From positions 1 through 17,733 of the forward strand of contig JAJBTD010000077.1 of assembly GCA_020861055.1 (NCBI GenBank): a DNA stretch of 17,733 nucleotides, given 5' to 3'. The stretch comes from Clostridiales bacterium. Its GTDB lineage: Bacteria; Bacillota; Clostridia; Oscillospirales; Oscillospiraceae. This document shows, one piece after another, positions 1 through 6,724 of this stretch. The translations under genes were made by a program, and so were the position numbers. Numbering within the stretch: position 1 is the first letter of the stretch; the number at the start of each line of letters is the position of its first letter. A model generated the notes under the pieces. The model did not search any database. It was not told where the DNA came from and saw only the letters and a program-made list of their open reading frames with translations.

Positions 1-214
1 TGCGGGCGATCTGGTTGATGTTGTTGCCGATGCGGTTGATCTCAGTGTACAGTGCACCTAAATCATTCGGCGGCCGCTCCCGAAGCTGGATACCAGCCAG
101 CGAGGAGCGGACGACCTCACTGGCGGACAGACCGCTTTTCCGGCTCAGGGTTTCCAGACGGCGGTACTCCGTGTCGGTAAGCCGGACGGGGACGATGTGG
201 GTTCGTTTGGGCAT
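1..214 (-). CDS. mobC: Plasmid mobilization relaxosome protein MobC, N-terminal part (cut by window edge)
   Basis: The minus strand reads open from an ATG at 214 to the window edge, 71 codons. The protein begins MPKRTHIVPVRLTDTEYRR, continues with LSASEVVRSSLAG, and reaches LYTEINRIGNNINQIAR at the edge. The N-terminus resembles a ribbon-helix-helix DNA-binding domain, and the INRIGNNINQIAR block is the signature of the MobC family. MobC proteins help a relaxase bind and open oriT DNA during transfer of mobilizable plasmids and integrative elements. An AAGGAAG ribosome binding site lies a few bases before the ATG, which fixes the start. The relaxase gene would be expected next, beyond the left edge. 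The family call is firm. Whether the element is still functional cannot be judged from this fragment. Confidence 0.85.
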   Translation of the reverse strand, partial: MPKRTHIVPVRLTDTEYRRLETLSRKSGLSASEVVRSSLAGIQLRERPPNDLGALYTEINRIGNNINQIAR

Positions 215-300
215 AGGCTTCCTTTTTCGATTTCCCGCCCCCGGCGGGCATTTGGAGACTGGGGCACGCCCCAGCAAGCGCCGACGTATTACGAAGGCAT
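215..300. repeat. Inverted repeats upstream of mobC, possible oriT
   Basis: Two tight inverted repeats sit just upstream of mobC: CCCGCC/GGCGGG with a 3-base gap (234-248) and CTGGGGC/GCCCCAG with a 2-base gap (259-274). Transfer origins of mobilizable elements often lie directly upstream of mobC and consist of such dyads next to a nick site. I do not recognise a specific nic sequence here, so oriT is an inference from position and symmetry only. Confidence 0.3.
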
Positions 301-329
301 TTCTGCGTATCCGTCGTTTGGGAGGGGGT

Positions 330-449
330 CAGCAACTCGTCCATCATCTCTGCTGCTGCGGCCTGGGCGGACTGGATGGAGTGGGCATAAATCTTCATTG
401 TGGTGGTGGGGCTGCCGTCTGTATTGGATATATTACCCATTTTGTTCAC
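330..449 (-). pseudogene. Tyrosine recombinase (integrase) C-terminal remnant
   Basis: On the minus strand a frame that can start at a GTG (449) contains PTTTMKIYAHSIQSAQAA, followed by AAEMMDELL. This matches the extreme C-terminus of phage-type integrases: the TT..IYAH block carries the catalytic tyrosine (codon near 389-387) and is followed by a short helix. The rest of the catalytic domain, including the Arg and His-x-x-Arg boxes and the usual GH motif just before this block, is absent. The frame is open only to about 503 upstream and there reads unrelated residues. Downstream it runs on into sequence overlapping mobC without resemblance to anything. It is best read as the 3' scrap of an integrase at the end of a mobile element, or as an integrase end joined to other DNA by recombination. 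Confidence 0.55.
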
Positions 450-554
450 CTTACTGGGTGCTGTTACAGCAACATTACCGTAAAATGAAGAAAATATCCA
501 TTCCTATGCAAAAAGGCGGAGAACCGCTCCGTAAAACGTCATCAGAGATATGCA

Positions 555-587
555 AAGGCCGCCTCGCCTGATCGGCGAGACGGCCTT
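555..587. other. Strong hairpin between element remnant and GH2 gene
   Basis: A 14-bp stem with a single mismatch (AAGGCCGCCTCGCC against GGCGAGACGGCCTT) closes a 5-base loop. Neither side is followed by a good T-run. It may act as a weak terminator for the minus-strand glycosidase operon, or mark the chromosome side of the mobile element boundary. Apart from this and the palindrome at 635-650, I see no gene or clear signal in 504-661. Confidence 0.3.
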
Positions 588-634
588 GTACAGATTGTAG
601 TCAGCAACGCTGCAAGTGACGGAAAACATCGGAG

Positions 635-650
635 GGGACGGGCCCGTCCC
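635..650 (-). terminator. Possible terminator of the glycosidase operon
   Basis: The 16-bp perfect palindrome GGGACGGGCCCGTCCC lies 12 bp past the stop codon of the GH2 gene. On the minus strand it is followed by CTCCGATGTTTTCC, so the T-rich stretch is short and delayed. It is the best-placed stem for ending the operon, but not a canonical intrinsic terminator. Confidence 0.35.
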
Positions 651-661
651 TGTCAGAGGAT

Positions 662-3046
662 TCAGCCCCGACAGGTCACCACAGCCTCAGCGCTGCCGAA
701 GGGGCTCTCGCCCCGAACGGTCACCGTTCCGGCTCCGTCTGGCTTTACGATAGCCAGGGCCTCGCCGTAATAGGTGTCGGTGGTGTCCGTCAGGTAGCCC
801 CGTTCGTTGTAGGGGCAGGCGCTGCCCAGGCCCAGCAAAGTCCCGCCCTGGACGGTGACATGGACATCTCCCCGGACCAGAGGCTTGACCTCCCCTTCTT
901 CATCGGTGTATTTCAGCCGGACGTAGCACAGGCCGTCCGAGGATACCGTCTCCGTCTCCGGGGACAGGGTCAGCAGGGTCTCGTCTCCGGCGCTGTGGAG
1001 AGAGGTGCGGTACAGCTCGGCTCCATTCTCGTCATAGGCTACGGCGGTCAGCTCTCCCGGCTGATAGGTCACCCGGAAGGGGGTGCGGCAGTTCTTCGCT
1101 CTCTTTTTCCGGCCAAGCTCCTGCCCGTTGAGCAACAGAGCCACCTCTGCTCCCCGGCTGTAGACCTCTACCTGAGTTTCCTTGCCCTCAGCCCCGTTCC
1201 AGCTCCAGCTCTCGAAGGTGTTGGACATCCGCCAGGCGGAGGGGGAGTGCCGGTCAAAGGCGTGATCCGCCGGGACGACGCCGATGCGGATGGGAGACAG
1301 CTCGAAGGCCACCTGAGTATAGGCCGCCTCGCCGGAGGGCTTTCCGGTGATATCCAACCGTCCGCTGCCTGCGGTCAGCCAGCCAACTCCGTGGTCAAAT
1401 TCCGGGGCGTAGTCGGCATACTCCCAGGCACCGATGCCCAGCTCGCCCAGGTAGTCCATCCCGGCCCAGACGAAGTCGCCGATGAGGGCGGGATGCTCCT
1501 TGGCCAGGTCCCAGAACCGGGCGGCGTCGGCGCAGAAGGTCTCGCTGCCCACGATGACCCGGTCGGGATACCGCTTGAAGTCCCCCTCGTAGCGGTTGAT
1601 GCCGTAGTTATACCCCGCCACGTCCAGCTTGGCGAAGGCCTCACGGGTCTTGACGTTGCTCCCGTGGAGGGTCGCCCCGAACTTCATGAAGCCGGAGCCC
1701 ATCAGCCCCGCCAGGTTGTTGAAGAACTCGCTGCCCACTGCCTTCTTTTTGCCGGGCTTGCCCTGGTTCTTCTCCGCCTTTTCCGCCTCCTTTTTCGCCT
1801 TGTCGTCGCTGTAGACGCCAAAGCCCATGGAGCTGAGGTAGTTGAAGAAGATATTGATGCCGCAGGTCACCGGGCGGCTATCCAGCTCGTGGAGCAAATC
1901 CCGCATCTGCCCGGTCAGCTCGATTCCTCTGGGCTGGGCAGTCTCGGAGACCTCGTTGCCAATGGAGTACATCACCACGGAGGGGTGATTGAAGTCTTTC
2001 TCCACGATGTCCGTCAGATCCTGTCTCCACTGCTGCTCCATGCAGGAGGCGTAGTCATACTGGGTCTTATGGATGTACCACATGTCCACATACTCGTCCA
2101 TGACCAGCATACCCAGCCGGTCACAGGCGTCCAGCATGGCCCTGGAGCAGGGGTTGTGGGCGGAGCGGATAGCGTTATAGCCGTTCTCCAGCAGCAGCCG
2201 GATCTTCCGCTCCTCCGCCTGGGGATGGGCTGCCGCCCCCAACAGGCCGTTGTCGTGGTGGATGCAGGCCCCCCGGAGGATGACCTGCTCCCCGTTGATG
2301 CAGAAGCCCCGCCTGCTGTCGCACTCCACCGTCCGGATGCCGAAGGCCGTCTCCTGCACGTCCTCCCCGAAGGTCGCCCGGCAGGTGTACAGCTTGGGAT
2401 GCTCCGGTGACCAGAGCTGGCCCCCCCGGAGGGTGACGCTCGCCGTCCGGGTCGTGCCGGGCAGCTCCACCGTGGTCAGCAGCCGCTCCCCGTCCAGCAG
2501 CTGGACGGACAGAGGAGCCTCCCCCTGGGTGAGCACCTGAACTTGAACCTGGGGCGGGTCGATGGAGCGGGTGGACACCCGCACCCCGTCGGGGCAGATG
2601 TGGGCCAGGGGCAGGACATGGAGCCACACCGGCCGGTAGATACCCGCGCCGGAATACCAGCGGCTGTTGGGCTGGTCGGCGTTGCGGGCGATGACCCGCA
2701 CCTGGTTCTCCTCCCCGTACCGGAGCTTTCCGTCCAGGCTCACCCGGAAGCCGGTATAGCCGTAGGGGTGGAAGGCCGCCTGCTCCCCGTTGAGCCAGAC
2801 CTCGGCGTTATGGTAGACCCCCTCGAACTCCAGCAGGACGTTTTTCTCCGCCCACTCCGCCGGAGCCTGGAACGTCTTTTCGTAGCAGTAGTCGTGGCCC
2901 TCAAACCAGCCGGTATTCGTGCCACCGGGAGAGTCCGGTGTCCGGGCCTCGGCCAGCATGGCGTCATGGGGAAGGGTCACGGGCTTTGCCGTGTCCAAGC
3001 CGTCCAGATGGCGACAGGTCCAGTTGTCGTTAAACGCGATTTTCAA
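662..3046 (-). CDS. Glycoside hydrolase family 2 enzyme (beta-galactosidase-like)
   Basis: A cytoplasmic exo-glycosidase of family GH2 of about 795 residues, with no signal peptide. Counting from the GTG at 3055, domains in order are a jelly-roll sugar-binding domain (about 1-150), an Ig-like domain (155-245), a TIM barrel (250-580), a DUF4982-like domain (about 610-700, containing ESWSWNG and LLLNGQELG) and a GH2 C-terminal domain with LGLGSACPYNERGY. The acid/base is Glu368 in SIGNEVSE and the nucleophile is Glu505 in VGSETF. A Lys/Glu-rich loop (418-438) sits inside the barrel. GTG at 3055 has AGAGG directly against it, so TTG at 3046 (MKIAFNDNW), with AGAGG 9 bases away, is the better start. 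It is the last gene of the GH3 operon. Substrate is unresolved: galactosides are the commonest activity in this architecture, but glucuronides or others are possible. Confidence 0.9.
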   Translation of the reverse strand: MKIAFNDNWTCRHLDGLDTAKPVTLPHDAMLAEARTPDSPGGTNTGWFEGHDYCYEKTFQAPAEWAEKNVLLEFEGVYHNAEVWLNGEQAAFHPYGYTGFRVSLDGKLRYGEENQVRVIARNADQPNSRWYSGAGIYRPVWLHVLPLAHICPDGVRVSTRSIDPPQVQVQVLTQGEAPLSVQLLDGERLLTTVELPGTTRTASVTLRGGQLWSPEHPKLYTCRATFGEDVQETAFGIRTVECDSRRGFCINGEQVILRGACIHHDNGLLGAAAHPQAEERKIRLLLENGYNAIRSAHNPCSRAMLDACDRLGMLVMDEYVDMWYIHKTQYDYASCMEQQWRQDLTDIVEKDFNHPSVVMYSIGNEVSETAQPRGIELTGQMRDLLHELDSRPVTCGINIFFNYLSSMGFGVYSDDKAKKEAEKAEKNQGKPGKKKAVGSEFFNNLAGLMGSGFMKFGATLHGSNVKTREAFAKLDVAGYNYGINRYEGDFKRYPDRVIVGSETFCADAARFWDLAKEHPALIGDFVWAGMDYLGELGIGAWEYADYAPEFDHGVGWLTAGSGRLDITGKPSGEAAYTQVAFELSPIRIGVVPADHAFDRHSPSAWRMSNTFESWSWNGAEGKETQVEVYSRGAEVALLLNGQELGRKKRAKNCRTPFRVTYQPGELTAVAYDENGAELYRTSLHSAGDETLLTLSPETETVSSDGLCYVRLKYTDEEGEVKPLVRGDVHVTVQGGTLLGLGSACPYNERGYLTDTTDTYYGEALAIVKPDGAGTVTVRGESPFGSAEAVVTCRG

Positions 3047-3080
3047 CAGATGCACCCTCTTTCTGTTATGCAGGACAATT

Positions 3081-3102
3081 CGGGCCGCCTTGCGGCGACC
3101 CG
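3081..3102 (-). other. Intergenic hairpin with GCAA tetraloop inside the operon
   Basis: On the minus strand CGGGTCGCC pairs with GGCGGCCCG (one G-U pair) around a GCAA loop of the stable GNRA class. It lies between the small membrane protein gene and the GH2 gene, about 26 bp before the GH2 ribosome binding site. No T-run follows, so it is more likely an mRNA-stability or differential-expression element than a terminator. Confidence 0.45.
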
Positions 3103-3116
3103 AAAGGTCGTGTTAA

Positions 3117-3512
3117 TTATGCCTTTTCACGGGGAAGGAAGCCGGACACGGCGGACAGGACAGCCGCCACGCCCATCACCACTGCGATGGATACGATAGT
3201 GCCCACCTGGGTGGAATCACCGAACATCACAATACCCTGATAGGCGTCCACAAAGGAGCCCACATTATCCGTGACGATACGGGCGCAGCCCACCATATAG
3301 CAGGCGGAGGAGGCCACAACCAGGATGTCCAGGTCCTTCCAGATCGTCACCAGGTCGATGGCGATGCCCAAAATCAGGGCCACGGTGATGACGGAATCGG
3401 TAGCGCTGTGATCGGGGGCCCAGGCAGAGAACTGAACCAGGCCCACCACCGCCACGATGGCGGAGATCAGCAGGACATACCAGCCAAAGGATTTCTTTTT
3501 CAGAATCGACAT
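3117..3512 (-). CDS. Small four-helix membrane protein of unknown function, linked to GH3
   Basis: A 131-residue integral membrane protein that I do not assign to a named family. Four hydrophobic segments are visible at about 10-30, 40-57, 62-78 and 103-122. The N-terminus is lysine-rich (MSILKKKSFGW), suggesting an inside start, and the C-terminus is also charged (LPREKA). A stretch between helices 3 and 4 (TDNVGSFVDAYQ) would lie outside the membrane. Its AAGGAGG ribosome binding site is in the last codons of the GH3 gene and only 3 bp separate the two genes, so they must be co-transcribed and are probably translationally coupled. Possible roles are partner or anchor of the membrane-bound GH3, or a factor in product uptake. 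Both are inferences from position. No transporter signature is visible. Confidence 0.85.
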   Translation of the reverse strand: MSILKKKSFGWYVLLISAIVAVVGLVQFSAWAPDHSATDSVITVALILGIAIDLVTIWKDLDILVVASSACYMVGCARIVTDNVGSFVDAYQGIVMFGDSTQVGTIVSIAVVMGVAAVLSAVSGFLPREKA

Positions 3513-3515
3513 TTG

Positions 3516-6509
3516 TTACGCCTCCTTACCAGGGTTCTTTTTCAGGTTCTTCCGGAGCATCATCGCCAGGCACAGGACCTCCAGAACGGCGCACACGGCA
3601 ATAATGGCGTACATGGTGGGCTGCCACCAGGGGGTAACGGAGACAATGGTAGAATCCGGGCTGTAGCCGTTCATCAGGGCGCTGTTTGCCGCGATATAGA
3701 GGTCGTCATGGGCAGCGTCTCTCAGCAGATTGAGCAAATCTCCGTCATCCGTCTCCTCGATCTGCGCCACCACGCCTGCCGTTGAACGGCCTGCGAAGTC
3801 GAGACAGTAGCAGTCACAGCCAGCCTCCATGCTGCTGGCGAAATGGAGGAAATAGGTGTATCCCGGTGCGATACAGTCAGAAATCTGCTTTCCGACAAAT
3901 CCCCACTCATCTTCAATGACATAGGTGCAGAGCTCAATGCTGGCAGAACACCATTTCATGCCCACACGGTTGTATCCGTGCATCAGCAGGGTCGCTCCGG
4001 CAGCGGCCACGCCTCCCTCAACGCCTCTCAGGCTGCCCTCACGGAAGGCCTGCTCGTTAAAGAACGTGCTGACGCCGGTGCGGTGTGTCTCCTGGTCGTT
4101 TCCGGTCACGTGCTTCGGACCGGCATTGATTCCCTTGGTCTGGAACGCCTCCACCACGGGGATGGCGCACAAATAGCTGACGTTGGCGTCCTCGGAGTAG
4201 TACTCCGCATTTCTGCCGCCGAAGGGCGTCCGGTGCAGGTCAACGCCCGGCATCCACGCCTCGGTCGCGCCGGTGTAGAGGTACTCCTCGCCCAGCAGCT
4301 CACCCCGCTCATACATCAGATCTCTGTTGAAGGTAGAGGAGAGAATCAGCTCGCAGGGATAGCAGCAGGCGGAGCGGTCGTCGCCATAATTGGAGAAGGT
4401 CTTGTCGATTCCGTCGGGGCCGTCGCCGATGAGTATGGCCGGAACGCCTACAGACACAATTTCAGCGGTTCCAGACATATCCGCCAGCAGCGACGCCAGC
4501 TCCTCAATGGTGAACTGATTCAGATAGGTCTCCCACTCCGGGTCGTCATAGTCCAGGCCGATCATGGCCGCCAGAGGGATACCCTGGTTGTCTCCCTGGG
4601 TGATATCGGAGACGCTGAGCGCATCAGCAGCCTTTTCGTAGTATTCGCCGTCCAGCACCTCCATCATCTCCTCCGTGGCCGCCACCTGGGTGGCCTCGGT
4701 GGGATAGGTGCCCTCCCAGTCGTTCCGGGACAGGTACACAACGGCGTCCTCGATCCAGTAATTGAGGTCGCATTCGTCGAACTGGTTGGTCACCACCGCG
4801 CCTGTGTACGCAGAGGTGCTGTAGGTCGTGGCGTCAAACTCCTCTGTCCAGCGATAGGTCTTGGCAGCGTTGCCGTCCGTGGCAGAGCCGTCCACGGCCA
4901 CCATGCCGTCGGCGGAGGTATAGCCCTTGGCGGCCAGAACGTTGTTCAGGGCGTCATGGGCGTCGTCGCCGATGGAGATGTAGTAATCGCCCTCGCTGAT
5001 GATATAGCCCTTTACGTTGATGTAGTCATAGCTGGCCAGGAGATACTTGTCGCAGACGATCTCCAGGGTCTGGCCCTCCCCCGGCTCCAGCATGTCGGTC
5101 TTGCCGAAGTCCAGCAGCTGAATGGCGGACTTCTCCACCAGGTTGGTCTTTTCATAGGTGCCATAGGGGGTCTGGGCATAGACCTGGACCACGCTCTTTC
5201 CGGCCACAGTGCCGGTGTTGGTGACGGTCACCGTGACGGTGATGTCCTCTCCGTCGATGACCACGCTGTCCAGGGTCTGCTCAAAGGTGGTGTAGGACAG
5301 GCCGTAGCCGTAGGGGAAGGTCACCTCGCCGGTGTAGTTCCAGGCCCCGCCGTTGGAGGAGCCCGCCGTGGAATCAGCGTTGCCCTGGCCCATAACGGCG
5401 TCCTCATACCGGGTCTCATAATACTTGTAGCCGATGTAGATGCTCTCCGCCTGGACAGTGTAGTAGGCCAAATCTTCCAGGTCATCCGATGTTCCCGCAT
5501 CGACCTCATCAATGTTCGTCCAGGTTTGGTCATTGTAGCCCGCATTGACCACGGCGGGGGCGGAGGTGGAGTCTACCGCATAGGTGTCCTGGAGTTTGCC
5601 GGAGGGGTTCGCCTCACCGATCAGAAGATTGGCCACACCCCCAAAGCCCCGCTGACCGGGCAGGCCGATCCACAGGCAGGCGTCCACGTCGTACTCGTCC
5701 AGCCAGCCCAGCTCCATGGCCCAGCCGCTGTTGACAAGGACGATGATCTTGTCAAACACGCCCTGCTCCTTATAGGACTGAAGCATCTCCATCAGGTCCT
5801 TTTCCTCCTGGTGAAGGGCCAGCTGGCTGATTCCGGACGAATCTTCCACGTAAAGGTCCGTCCCTTCGGCGCCCTCTCTGGCGAACATGACGATGGCCAC
5901 ATCGTTGTAATCGTCCTCCCAGGAGCTGCGAAGGTCATCTGTGTAGAAGGAGATATCTACCTCCCCCATGGACCATTCTGTGCTATCGCCAAAAATGCTG
6001 CTGCCGCCGGTGCTCCGGCTGACATCGCTGTTTTCATATGCATTCCAGAGAGTATCGTTGATGGCAAAGCCCGCATTGGTCAAAGCGGTGTACAGGTCGA
6101 TATTGTACTCCCCCTGATAGCCCTTGGAGCCGGCAGCGGCGATCCTATAGAGCGGCTGCACGACTGCGTGGCCAAACAGCGTCACACGCAGCTCGTCAGA
6201 GGACAGAGGCAGTGCGTTGTCCTCGTTTTTCAGCAGGACTGCGCCCTCCTCCTCCTCGGTGACTGCATGGCTGTAGGTGTCTGCGATCAGCAGCTGCAAA
6301 TTGTCATAGTTCAGCTCGCCGTACGCACTCTCATAATAGGTGGTGTCCTCGTCTGAGTCGCTGTTGCTGACGATCTCGCTGGTCGTGATGCCCAGCATAT
6401 CGTTGATGGTCGCCGAATAACCCAGCATGCACTGGGTCGCCAGGATGGCAACGACCAGCAGGATGGCAACTACGGACGAAAGCCCGGTCCACAGCTTGGA
6501 ATGTTTCAC
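3516..6509 (-). CDS. Membrane-anchored glycoside hydrolase family 3 enzyme with permuted domain order
   Basis: A 997-residue GH3 enzyme (beta-glucosidase-like), starting at GTG 6509 with GGAGG nine bases upstream. Domain order is reversed from classic GH3: first the alpha/beta sandwich domain (about 85-310; LPGQRGFGG, GEANPSGKLQDTY), then an Fn3-like domain (about 420-515; VTNTGTVAGKSVVQVYAQ), then the TIM barrel (about 665-940). The barrel holds IGDGPDGIDK, TPFGGRNAEYYSED, KHVTGNDQETHR and the nucleophile Asp878 in FVGKQISDC, where many relatives have SDW. One transmembrane helix lies at each end (about 8-30 and 963-986), each with lysines on the inner side. Both ends would be cytoplasmic and the enzyme outside. 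This order is known in GH3 enzymes of some rumen and gut bacteria. The substrate is probably a beta-glucoside or related oligosaccharide. It is the first gene of a three-gene operon. Confidence 0.9.
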   Translation of the reverse strand: MKHSKLWTGLSSVVAILLVVAILATQCMLGYSATINDMLGITTSEIVSNSDSDEDTTYYESAYGELNYDNLQLLIADTYSHAVTEEEEGAVLLKNEDNALPLSSDELRVTLFGHAVVQPLYRIAAAGSKGYQGEYNIDLYTALTNAGFAINDTLWNAYENSDVSRSTGGSSIFGDSTEWSMGEVDISFYTDDLRSSWEDDYNDVAIVMFAREGAEGTDLYVEDSSGISQLALHQEEKDLMEMLQSYKEQGVFDKIIVLVNSGWAMELGWLDEYDVDACLWIGLPGQRGFGGVANLLIGEANPSGKLQDTYAVDSTSAPAVVNAGYNDQTWTNIDEVDAGTSDDLEDLAYYTVQAESIYIGYKYYETRYEDAVMGQGNADSTAGSSNGGAWNYTGEVTFPYGYGLSYTTFEQTLDSVVIDGEDITVTVTVTNTGTVAGKSVVQVYAQTPYGTYEKTNLVEKSAIQLLDFGKTDMLEPGEGQTLEIVCDKYLLASYDYINVKGYIISEGDYYISIGDDAHDALNNVLAAKGYTSADGMVAVDGSATDGNAAKTYRWTEEFDATTYSTSAYTGAVVTNQFDECDLNYWIEDAVVYLSRNDWEGTYPTEATQVAATEEMMEVLDGEYYEKAADALSVSDITQGDNQGIPLAAMIGLDYDDPEWETYLNQFTIEELASLLADMSGTAEIVSVGVPAILIGDGPDGIDKTFSNYGDDRSACCYPCELILSSTFNRDLMYERGELLGEEYLYTGATEAWMPGVDLHRTPFGGRNAEYYSEDANVSYLCAIPVVEAFQTKGINAGPKHVTGNDQETHRTGVSTFFNEQAFREGSLRGVEGGVAAAGATLLMHGYNRVGMKWCSASIELCTYVIEDEWGFVGKQISDCIAPGYTYFLHFASSMEAGCDCYCLDFAGRSTAGVVAQIEETDDGDLLNLLRDAAHDDLYIAANSALMNGYSPDSTIVSVTPWWQPTMYAIIAVCAVLEVLCLAMMLRKNLKKNPGKEA

Positions 6510-6546
6510 TGCTTGATTCCTCCATTCTCATTTTACGTGATGCCGC

Positions 6547-6596
6547 CCCGGCACTGCGCAGATGCCGGGATGGCAGAGTGGGAGCGGCGCCGCTCC
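6547..6596 (-). other. Two hairpins in the GH3 mRNA leader
   Basis: The predicted leader of about 90 nt contains the 16-bp palindrome GGAGCGGCGCCGCTCC (6581-6596), almost at the 5' end, and then CCCGGCA/TGCCGGG (6547-6553 with 6563-6569) whose loop holds CTGCGCAG. A hairpin at the very 5' end often protects mRNA from decay. No riboswitch class is recognised and no T-run suggests attenuation. Confidence 0.45.
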
Positions 6597-6606
6597 TGAT
6601 GGAGAC

Positions 6607-6636
6607 ATTCTACAGCACTTTGCCAAAACATTGCAA
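6607..6636 (-). promoter_or_regulatory. Predicted promoter of the GH3 operon
   Basis: On the minus strand TTGCAA (6636-6631) and TAGAAT (6612-6607) are separated by 18 bp, giving a sigma-A type promoter with start near 6600, about 90 bp before the GH3 GTG. The -35 and -10 are both imperfect, which suits an activated promoter. The direct repeats at 6642-6678 end 5 bp upstream of the -35. Confidence 0.6.
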
Positions 6637-6641
6637 GCAAC

Positions 6642-6678
6642 CCCGCACAACCTGTCGTTTTTCCCGCACACTTTGTCG
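6642..6678 (-). promoter_or_regulatory. Candidate LytTR response-regulator binding site (21-bp spaced direct repeats)
   Basis: On the minus strand CGACAAAGTGTGCGGG and CGACAGGTTGTGCGGG match at 13 of 16 positions and start exactly 21 bp apart, which is two helical turns. LytTR regulators such as AgrA and VirR bind paired direct repeats with this period just upstream of the -35. A LytTR regulator is encoded two genes upstream. Position, spacing and neighbour all agree, but binding itself is inferred. Confidence 0.65.
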
Positions 6679-6684
6679 CTGACG

Positions 6685-6720
6685 CCCAAAAATGCGGGCG
6701 GTCGGCCGCTCGCATTTGGG
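6685..6720 (-). terminator. Intrinsic terminator after the histidine kinase gene
   Basis: Starting 5 bp after the kinase stop codon, the minus strand reads AAATGCGAGCGG, a CCGA loop, then CCGCCCGCATTTTTGGG. This gives a GC-rich stem with one interior mismatch ending in five T residues. It separates the two-component genes from the GH3 operon, which therefore needs its own promoter. Confidence 0.75.
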
Positions 6721-6724
6721 CAGT

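Noticed and set aside
860..2410. A plus-strand open frame (516 codons) opposite the GH2 gene
   Set aside because: Antisense shadow without ribosome binding site or domain similarity.
3843..6356. A very long open frame on the plus strand opposite the GH3 gene (837 codons)
   Set aside because: It is the mirror of a high-GC gene with clear GH3 motifs; the product is repetitive and has no recognisable domain.
6533..6715. A short minus-strand frame upstream of GH3 considered as an AgrD-like signal peptide
   Set aside because: It runs through the terminator, repeats and promoter, and lacks the charged tail and cysteine-proline layout of AgrD; no AgrB gene is present.
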